Shown: in pieces, positions 5,198-9,427 of the stretch
Layout of the letters: each line of letters opens with the position of its first letter
Numbering within the stretch: position 1 is the first letter of the stretch
Source: an uncultured Bacilli bacterium
Lineage (GTDB): Bacteria > Bacillota_I > Bacilli_A > RF39 > UBA660
Length of the DNA: 9,427 nt
Direction: 5' to 3'
Assembly: GCA_949025205.1 (NCBI GenBank)
Contig: CARMXJ010000048.1
Span: 1-9,427 of the forward strand
Position numbers and translations under genes: made by a program
Notes under the pieces: generated by a model
Told to the model about the DNA's origin: nothing
Database searches by the model: none
The model's input: only the letters and a program-made list of their open reading frames with translations

Positions 5198-5427
5198 GGT
5201 TTACTTGCTTTCCTTTCTATACCCTCTAATTTGCCCGATAAGGGGCTTTTCTTGGATAACCCGATAAATATATGCCTAATGTCAAAAAATTGAAATATGG
5301 GGCAAATAAGGGCATAAAAAAGTATTTTATCATTTTTTGGTGTAAAGAAACCGGAAAATGGTAATTTAAAACGACATTTTCCAGCATGATTCTACAAGAC
5401 TGCGTGAAATGTATCTTTTGCGAAGAG

Positions 5428-5690
5428 TATTTTTACTATATCTTGTATTAGATAATTTGAATAACGCAATATATAGTGTTATCTGGTTAATACGGTTCTT
5501 ATTGTCTGTATTATTATTAAATTATCTGATAATATAATAGAGTTATTATAGTTCTCCAAAACGGAAAGATGCTTTATGTTGTATTATTTTTACTATGTCT
5601 TTAAACTCATTATACTGGCTTATATATAGTATTATCCGGTTAATAAAGCTTTTTTATTAAATGATAAAACTCGTTATATTTTAGTAACTA
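5428..5690. repeat. Two diverged direct repeats, about 155-bp period
   Basis: TATTTTTACTATATCTT (5428-5444) matches TATTTTTACTATGTCTT (5585-5601). ATATAGTGTTATCTGGTTAA (from 5471) matches ATATAGTATTATCCGGTTAA (from 5624). Further weaker matches follow (GATAATATAATAGAGTTATT against GATAAAACTCGTTATATT). The shared order shows an old tandem duplication. Confidence 0.65.
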
Positions 5691-5891
5691 CCAAAAATTA
5701 TAGAAATAGCAGATACAATCTCTTCTCTAACTTCTATCAAAAAGAATTCTCCTCTCTTTTTGTGTAAAAGCAGATAAAAAAGAAAATTAAACAGACAGGG
5801 TACAACCAAATATATATATAATTCACTATACGACACTGTAAAACTCAAAAAATCCTATTAAAAACTCCTCAAAAAACCTTGAAATTTATAC

Positions 5892-5934
5892 TATAGTTTC
5901 TTATAGTGAACTATATAGTTTCCTATAGTGAACT
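5892..5934. repeat. 22-bp tandem repeat just past the winged-helix gene
   Basis: TATAGTTTCTTATAGTGAAC (5892-5911) and TATAGTTTCCTATAGTGAAC (5914-5933) repeat with a 22-bp period, about two helical turns. It ends 6 bp from the stop of the winged-helix gene and could be a protein-binding array for it. Confidence 0.6.
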
Positions 5935-5939
5935 GAATT

Positions 5940-6443
5940 TTATTTTGATTTCCAATCACTTATAAATTGATAAATTGTTACTCGCTTTGAAAAATCCCTG
6001 TTATTTCCCTGTATATATCTGTCACTTACACTATGTTTTTTCTCATTTGCAAACACCTTTATAAACTTTTTATCTATCAATTCTTTTTTTAATTTACTTG
6101 CATACGAAGCACTATATCCATATTGTTCAATATGTTTCTGTGGTATAACAAAATATGTACTTTTTATTTTTGCCCTTTTCTCTTGCCCTGCCATTAGCTT
6201 TAGATCATACTCTGTTTTCTCTTCTCCAATTAATGTATAATATTCTTTTAATGCATTATATAAACAACTAGATTGCTCCAACGTCTGCTTGTGCGTCACA
6301 CATGTTAAATAAAATGCTCTGGCAGCCAGTGACAATTCTTGAAATTGCTTTGAAGCAAGTAAATTGCTTGTGATCATAGCAAAATTACAAAATGCATCAT
6401 CATCATATAAATATGATGGTAGTGTTTTTTTCTTTGTACCCAT
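5940..6443 (-). CDS. Winged-helix-type DNA-binding protein (possible replication or regulatory protein)
   Basis: This 167-aa protein is the last gene of a three-gene operon. The segment FAMITSNLLASKQFQELSLA followed by ARAFYLTCVTHK (about 22-55) resembles the start of plasmid initiators and related winged-helix proteins, where a helix with 'LS..AR..Y' packs the fold. The segment YSASYASKLKKELIDKKFIK (about 111-130) has the recognition-helix-then-wing pattern, followed by a basic C-terminus. I infer DNA binding but cannot name a family; a truncated or accessory Rep is possible given the repeats directly downstream. The start is the ATG at 6443, with AGTAGGTG about 8 nt upstream, in preference to the TTG at 6449. 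The upstream gene stops only 10 nt away, so translation is probably coupled. Confidence 0.7.
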   Translation of the reverse strand: MGTKKKTLPSYLYDDDAFCNFAMITSNLLASKQFQELSLAARAFYLTCVTHKQTLEQSSCLYNALKEYYTLIGEEKTEYDLKLMAGQEKRAKIKSTYFVIPQKHIEQYGYSASYASKLKKELIDKKFIKVFANEKKHSVSDRYIQGNNRDFSKRVTIYQFISDWKSK

Positions 6444-6453
6444 CAGCAAACAC

Positions 6454-6645
6454 CTACTCTCTATAGGTATTCGCTTTAATCTTCTCTTTTTGGACTATCT
6501 CATGTTTTCGCCGGAATGAATACAATTTTAATCCCGATCTACTCAAATCAATTTCAACTGCTTTTCCATTTGTCAATAAATCCGCTATTTGACCACTCAT
6601 GTCAATTAGTAATTGTTTATAAATTTCTTTTTTATTTTGTTCCAT
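6454..6645 (-). CDS. Small unknown protein, middle gene of the operon
   Basis: This 63-aa protein begins MEQNKKEIYKQLLIDMSGQI. I start it at the ATG at 6645 because GAGAGGAAA lies about 5 nt upstream; a longer frame from 6672 lacks such a site. The N-terminal half is an amphipathic helix; the C-terminal half is basic (LKLYSFRRKHEIVQKEKIK). Its stop codon overlaps the ribosome binding site region of the winged-helix gene, and the HTH gene ends 55 nt upstream. The family is not recognised, but placement between two DNA-binding proteins and the basic tail suggest an accessory regulator. Confidence 0.65.
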   Translation of the reverse strand: MEQNKKEIYKQLLIDMSGQIADLLTNGKAVEIDLSRSGLKLYSFRRKHEIVQKEKIKANTYRE

Positions 6646-6700
6646 AGATTTCCTCTCTTTCTGCTCCAACAAAAATATTTGCTAGGTACTAATTAAAATA

Positions 6701-6886
6701 TTACGCTAATTTTGAAGATAACTTGTCAATAATATGTATAACCTCCTCTTTCTGTGATATAGTAAATTCCCTACGCAGTCGGCGTGATAAAGTCACATCT
6801 GCTATATGCATCTGTTCCGCTACCTCGTACAGGAAAATTCCCTTTTCTTTTGCATAGGTCTTGATGTCGCTATTTACATTTCTCAT
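6701..6886 (-). CDS. Small helix-turn-helix protein, first gene of the operon
   Basis: This 61-aa protein is almost entirely one HTH domain: DIKTYAKEKGIFLYEVAEQM, then HIADVTLSRRLRREF (about 22-45) with turn and recognition helix, then a closing helix (EEVIHIIDKLSSKL). It resembles short phage- or ICE-type HTH proteins common in Clostridia; binding target unknown. The ATG at 6886 has TTGGAGATT 5-7 nt upstream. A consensus promoter with a palindrome over the -35 box and a roughly 115-nt structured leader precede it, so both autorepression and leader-mediated control are plausible. The same leader, without this gene, is found at 95-335. Confidence 0.75.
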   Translation of the reverse strand: MRNVNSDIKTYAKEKGIFLYEVAEQMHIADVTLSRRLRREFTISQKEEVIHIIDKLSSKLA

Positions 6887-6891
6887 TTTTA

Positions 6892-7135
6892 ATCTCCAAT
6901 CTGCTTAAAAAGCAAAAAAGGAACTCCTACACAATAATAATAAATTAGCTTAATGCCGTATTGTCTTATCGTATATTAGTCCCTTTTGTGTTCTGTTTTT
7001 TACAATTGCAATATAACACATAATTATTTCCATATCAAGTCTAATAATTATCATTTTAGACTTATGAACATTTTTGTTCAATAGCAAGCACTGGACTTGC
7101 ATATGCACGTCCTAAAAATCCTCATTCTATTTTTT
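6892..7135 (-). repeat. Leader/promoter region copy B, diverged direct repeat of 95-335
   Basis: It shares ordered blocks with copy A over about 240 bp. The transcribed part contains a hairpin conserved in both: arm AAAAGGGACT (6987-6978, minus) pairs with AGTTCCTTTT (6925-6916) across a 52-nt loop, then TTTTTTGCTTTTTAAGC. In copy A the arm is AAAAGGAATT, changing G-U to A-U and C-G to U-G while keeping all 10 pairs. The T run after the stem makes an attenuator plausible. Confidence 0.65.
7010..7063 (-). promoter_or_regulatory. Promoter and palindromic operator of the HTH operon
   Basis: Minus-strand TTGATA (7038-7033), 17 bp, TATATT (7015-7010). AAGTCTAA (7037-7044) and TTAGACTT (7056-7063) form a perfect 8-bp inverted repeat with an 11-bp spacer, overlapping the -35 box. 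A second palindrome, TGAACATTTTTGTTCA, lies directly upstream (about 7066-7081). Copy A has lost the left arm. Confidence 0.75.
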
Positions 7136-7143
7136 TATTCTGA

Positions 7144-7173
7144 TTGTCAAAATAAGTCAATTTATGTTATAGT
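7144..7173 (+). promoter_or_regulatory. Promoter of the small hydrophobic peptide gene
   Basis: TTGTCA (7144-7149), 18 bp, TATAGT (7168-7173) on the plus strand, divergent from the HTH operon. Start of transcription is expected near 7180, giving a roughly 40-nt leader. Confidence 0.65.
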
Positions 7174-7218
7174 ATTTTTGTTACCACTCCCAGACAGGTA
7201 CAGGAAGGGGTGTTTTGT

Positions 7219-7278
7219 ATGGAGTATGCTTTATCGTTCATTGCTACTGTTGTGACTGGTGTAGTTTGCCACATTTAA
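7219..7278 (+). CDS. Tiny hydrophobic peptide resembling type I toxins, probably shortened
   Basis: The 19-aa product is MEYALSFIATVVTGVVCHI, a single hydrophobic segment. Short peptides starting this way, with one membrane helix followed by a charged tail, are common in Clostridia and are usually treated as type I toxin-like; here the frame stops where the tail would begin, so it may be truncated. GGAAGGGGTG is the ribosome binding site, and the leader's CACTCC can pair with its GGGGTG, a sequestering hairpin typical of such toxins. A promoter is present at 7144. No clear antisense RNA promoter was found, so the antitoxin side is not demonstrated. Confidence 0.5.
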   Translation: MEYALSFIATVVTGVVCHI

Positions 7279-7493
7279 CTTTATTAGTTTTCCAATCACT
7301 ACCATGTTTGTCCTCTCTACCAATTCGGATCGTTGGTTTTGTTGTATTCATAATTTGAGTCTGATTAGGTGCTTTATTATGTTCATTATTAAATTGATGG
7401 AAATATACTATGAACGAAGCATAAGTAGCGTTTAGAAGAAAATCGGGAGAAATCTCGAATCAGAACTTCATTAAAAAGTTTCCATTTATGCGT
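7279..7493. other. Gene-free stretch after the small peptide
   Basis: No gene is seen. It could carry an antisense RNA to the small peptide mRNA. Inverted segments include ATGGAAA (7396-7402) against TTTCCAT (about 7480-7486), GCATAA against TTATGC, and a short hairpin CGGGAGAAATCTCG near 7443-7457. Confidence 0.4.
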
Positions 7494-7751
7494 TTATTTT
7501 GGTTTATCTTCATTATCAGGTAAACTATTATCAGGTAAACTATTATCAGGTAAACTATTCTTAAACAAATTATCATTACGTGAGCTAATGTTATCTATAG
7601 CCGTTTTCATTTGTTTAAATTTTTTTGGATCTCTTGTTCTTATCTCATGTATTATATCTGTGTCCGAATTGGAAGTAGTTATTATTGCTCTCCCACCTTG
7701 ATCGTTATATTCTTGAATTTCAATCGTTTGCTTAGATATTTTTTTCATCAT
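7494..7751 (-). CDS. Small unknown protein with a C-terminal SLPDN repeat
   Basis: This 85-aa protein begins with two adjacent ATG codons (7751 and 7748) after AAAAGGAG; the second has the better spacing. The body (KQTIEIQEYNDQGGRAIITT, then DIIHEIRTRDPKKFKQMKTA) looks like a small folded domain. The tail is low-complexity, three copies of SLPDN followed by EDKPK. The repeat is encoded by an exact 15-bp tandem repeat, so the tail length can probably vary. No family, signal or membrane segment is recognised. No consensus promoter was found close upstream. Confidence 0.7.
   Translation of the reverse strand: MMKKISKQTIEIQEYNDQGGRAIITTSNSDTDIIHEIRTRDPKKFKQMKTAIDNISSRNDNLFKNSLPDNSLPDNSLPDNEDKPK
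7513..7557. repeat. Three exact 15-bp tandem repeats inside a gene
   Basis: TTATCAGGTAAACTA occurs at 7513-7527, 7528-7542 and 7543-7557 without change. Being a multiple of three, slippage would add or remove SLPDN units without breaking the frame. Confidence 0.9.
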
Positions 7752-8112
7752 TTAACTCCTTTTGTTTTGTTATTCACATTACTATAGATTTAATAAAAGG
7801 TTTGGTTATCCTATATTATTAAAAATCAAATATACTTTTAGTATTGTTACTCTAACCCGTTTTCTTCCATGTTAAATATATCACATATAAAAGTCATATT
7901 CAAGTTATATAAGAATCAATTTTTTGTTCCCAGTAATCTATAGCACCTATCTTAAAAATTTTTACCATTTCACCCTGATAGATACATCTAAACTACCTTT
8001 TTCTTTTATCATACATAGAACTAATAATCCTCCTTAGCTGACTAATTTTTCTCTAGCTCTTACGCTACCTCTTATGCGTGCAGCTTATATAGATGTTACC
8101 TCTTCTACTTAA
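7752..8112. other. Gene-free stretch with a possible decayed small gene
   Basis: On the minus strand CTAAGGAGGATT (8029-8034 core) precedes an ATG at 8016 by 12 nt. The frame has a TAG at codon 8, then stays open as IYQGEMVKIFKIGAIDYWEQ to a TGA at 7900. The readable part vaguely recalls excisionase-type or MerR-type ends. It is too short and interrupted to call a gene. The rest is AT-rich with nothing evident. Confidence 0.35.
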
Positions 8113-8144
8113 AAAAACTACTAGCAAAAATGTTAGTAGTTTTT
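8113..8144 (-). terminator. Intrinsic terminator, bidirectional in form
   Basis: AAAAACTACTA (8113-8123) pairs with TAGTAGTTTTT (8134-8144) around a short loop, with T runs on both strands. It lies about 40 nt after the stop of the 147-aa gene and probably ends its transcript. Confidence 0.85.
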
Positions 8145-8182
8145 ATCAATTATTTATACAAAATTTATTAAAATTTAATATT

Positions 8183-8626
8183 TCACATAGCAGCAAAGAT
8201 TTTATCTATGAAGTTACCATAGATATTCATTCCAATTCTTAAAATTCCCCATTTCAATTTTCTCATTTCTCTAACAAATTCTAAACGATCCCAATTTGGA
8301 TCGTAATTTCTCCAATAGTTGAAGAGTTCTCTTTGAAAATCTTTTATGTCTTGCTGTAAACTTTCATAAAATGGATCATCCGGCAACATCCCCTGCAGTT
8401 CCTTTTTACTGTCTATAATTGTGTTTAAAAGCCACAAGACTTTATTTAACTCTCCAAATCTTATCAGATACCGAAAAAAAGTCGCTTCCTTTACACGCCC
8501 CCAATATTTTAATTCCAACTTTTTTACCTGCTCTATCACCTCTTCCCTGTGCTGGTCATCTACCTTCTGAATGATAGAATCAAAATCTTTTACTAATTCA
8601 CTATATTCTTTTTCAGTAAGCACCAT
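8183..8626 (-). CDS. Unknown 147-aa helical protein, attenuator-like terminator before its start
   Basis: I do not recognise this family. It is predicted mostly helical and rich in K, E, D, W and F: VKDFDSIIQKVDDQHREEVI, then VKKLELKYWGRVKEATFFRY, a DDPFYESLQQDIKDFQREL stretch, and a hydrophobic end (WGILRIGMNIYGNFIDKIFA). That end might attach to a membrane or a partner. AAAGGATAAGG lies 7-14 nt before the ATG. A perfect 12-bp terminator hairpin ends about 30 nt before the start and the structured RNA copy B lies divergently beyond it, the same layout as the 121-aa gene, although the two proteins show no obvious similarity. Confidence 0.75.
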   Translation of the reverse strand: MVLTEKEYSELVKDFDSIIQKVDDQHREEVIEQVKKLELKYWGRVKEATFFRYLIRFGELNKVLWLLNTIIDSKKELQGMLPDDPFYESLQQDIKDFQRELFNYWRNYDPNWDRLEFVREMRKLKWGILRIGMNIYGNFIDKIFAAM

Positions 8627-8653
8627 AGAATCCCTTATCCTTTCACTGTATTT

Positions 8654-8700
8654 TTAATAAAAAATAGAAGGGTATGCCAAAATCTAGACATACCCTTCTA
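8654..8700 (-). terminator. Terminator/attenuator before the 147-aa gene
   Basis: TAGAAGGGTATG (8665-8676) pairs perfectly over 12 bp with CATACCCTTCTA (8689-8700). On the minus strand the stem is followed by TTTTTTATT. It leaves no space for a normal promoter before the ribosome binding site. Confidence 0.88.
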
Positions 8701-8741
8701 AACCCTACGAAATACCCCTAACTTGCATTTTTAAAAGACTA

Positions 8742-8770
8742 TTGATAAATACCAGCCTAACAAGTATAAT
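8742..8770 (+). promoter_or_regulatory. Promoter of structured RNA copy B
   Basis: TTGATA (8742-8747), 17 bp, TATAAT (8765-8770), near-perfect consensus. The RNA's GGGCAATCG begins at 8778, 8 nt after the -10 box. Confidence 0.88.
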
Positions 8771-8777
8771 AACTACA

Positions 8778-8863
8778 GGGCAATCGTAGAGTTTCTCTAT
8801 TTGCTGGGTAGTCGCTGCTACCCTCCAAGCTAACGGGTGTGCCAGCACCTGTTAGTGGTTGCC
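8778..8863 (+). ncRNA. Structured small RNA, copy B (family not recognised)
   Basis: The fold is the same as copy A. P1 is GGCAATC/GGTTGCC (8779-8785 with 8857-8863). P2 is GTAGAG/CTCTAT with a TTT loop. P3 is GGGTAG/CTACCC (8806-8811 with 8818-8823), a C-G to U-A exchange compared with copy A. P4 is CTAACGGGTG/CACCTGTTAG (8830-8839 with 8846-8855), with three double compensatory changes and two single ones that keep pairing. Loop TGCCAG matches TTCCAG of copy A. The sequence after P1 is U-rich. It lies between the 3' end of the Rep-like fragment and the divergent 147-aa gene. Confidence 0.82.
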
Positions 8864-8914
8864 TTAATTTTATTTAATAAATCATTTCCTACATTCTAGC
8901 ACTACTCTCCTAAA

Positions 8915-9427
8915 TTAGCAATCCCCTTTATTTAATAACTGTTTTTCTAAATCCTCATAGTCATATTTCCGACTTGAAACTTTTTTCTTTTCTACCGGCT
9001 CGGTATACTCCTCTTGAATCGCTGTTATCAACCAGCCCACCAGATTATCTATTTTTCTCTGATTTTGTGCTATTTGGTACTTTTGTTTGATAAGTTCTAT
9101 GTTATTACCTGCTGCCTGAAGAATCGCTTTATACTCTTTGGTTTTTAGTGGCTCTTTGATAATCTCCCGAATCTGGTCTATTAAATCATCCAAATCCGGC
9201 TTTGTCTTCTGCTCTGGTTTCTCCTGTTTCTTTTCTGGTCTTGTCTGCTGCTTTTCTTTTTCCTCTAACAAAAAAAGAATCTCTGTGATAGTTCTACCAG
9301 TTTTCCGGCACTCATATGTACACTTAAATTCTGAATACTCATTAACATCCCGGACTGCTATATCTAAGAGATTGTCTAATATCTTTTCATTTTCTTCCCA
9401 ATGTGTTATAATAGCAAAAAAAAGAAG
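8915..9427 (-). CDS. C-terminal part of a second Rep-like protein, runs to the right edge
   Basis: 170 codons are open to the window edge. From about 9372 down to the stop the product matches the C-terminal half of the complete Rep at 1050-2093: LDIAVRDVNEYSEFKCTYEC, GRTITEILFLLE, the K/Q/E/P linker, DLDDLIDQIREIIKEPLKTK and DNLVGWLITAIQEEY; it lacks the GFNNIE insertion and ends LLNKGDC. Upstream of LDIA the homology stops abruptly and is replaced by LLFFAIITHWEENEKILDNL. The main part of winged-helix 1 and most of winged-helix 2 are therefore missing, so it is unlikely to initiate replication alone; it might interfere with or modulate the full Rep, or be decaying. If the window is circular its start is the ATG at 42. 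Confidence 0.8.
   Translation of the reverse strand, partial: LLFFAIITHWEENEKILDNLLDIAVRDVNEYSEFKCTYECRKTGRTITEILFLLEEKEKQQTRPEKKQEKPEQKTKPDLDDLIDQIREIIKEPLKTKEYKAILQAAGNNIELIKQKYQIAQNQRKIDNLVGWLITAIQEEYTEPVEKKKVSSRKYDYEDLEKQLLNKGDC

Larger units (their letters stand above)
5198..5939. other. Gene-free AT-rich stretch with diverged repeats
   Basis: No gene is seen. 5229-5319 holds nested inverted segments (TTTGCCC against GGGCAAA, ATGCC against GGGCAT). 5428-5690 contains two diverged direct repeats, and 5892-5934 a tandem repeat. TTCACTATA at 5822-5830 is an inverted copy of the TATAGTGAA core in that tandem repeat. Confidence 0.6.

Noticed and set aside
9407..9412. Plus-strand TATAAT near the right edge as a promoter
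   Set aside because: The -35 (TTTTCA) is poor, it lies inside the Rep-like frame, and nothing downstream is visible to support it.

Overview
The window looks like a small, low-GC plasmid (or most of one) from a Firmicute, probably a gut Clostridia/Lachnospiraceae-type host. That host call is an inference from the very AT-rich intergenic DNA, strong AGGAGG-type ribosome binding sites, consensus sigma-A promoters, and a Rep_3-family initiator whose C-terminal extension resembles Lachnospiraceae plasmid Reps. Nearly all genes lie on the minus strand. There are no rRNA, tRNA, CRISPR, relaxase or intact transposase genes.

Layout. 1-42: the first 14 codons of a minus-strand gene. 95-335: a leader region that is a diverged copy of 6892-7135. 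359-972: a YefM/YoeB-type toxin-antitoxin operon with promoter and operator-like repeats. 1050-2270: the replication module, a Rep_3 initiator, its promoter and five 21/22-bp iterons. 2345-3036: interleaved inverted repeats, a 121-aa unknown gene preceded by an intrinsic terminator, and a divergent structured RNA with its own promoter. 3040-4060: no gene; scattered repeats and very AT-rich DNA. 4060-4677: a 180-aa DNA-binding protein with an autoregulatory-looking operator and three 15-bp direct repeats downstream. 4770-5940: hairpins, one doubtful small ORF and diverged direct repeats. 5940-7063: a three-gene operon (small HTH protein, small unknown, winged-helix protein). 7144-7278: a divergent tiny hydrophobic peptide gene resembling type I toxins. 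7494-7751 and 8183-8626: unknown proteins. 8778-8863: a second copy of the structured RNA. 8915-9427: the C-terminal part of a second Rep-like gene.

The clearest unexplained system is the pair of about 85-nt RNAs at 2953-3036 and 8778-8863. Each follows a near-consensus promoter, starts with the same GGGCAATCG, and folds into a closed four-way junction whose stems are kept by compensatory changes between copies. Each sits divergently from a small minus-strand gene that has an intrinsic terminator immediately before its ribosome binding site. I do not recognise the RNA family.

The two ends of the window join in frame: 14 codons at 42-1 continue without a stop into 9427-8915. This would give a 184-aa protein with a new N-terminus and a Rep C-terminal region, and hints that the window is a complete 9,427-bp circle. 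That is inference only. On this reading the iteron/Rep module drives replication, the toxin-antitoxin pair and the small hydrophobic peptide act in maintenance, the 180-aa protein may act at nearby repeats as a partition or regulatory protein, and the duplicated RNA/leader units regulate small genes and the second Rep-like protein.
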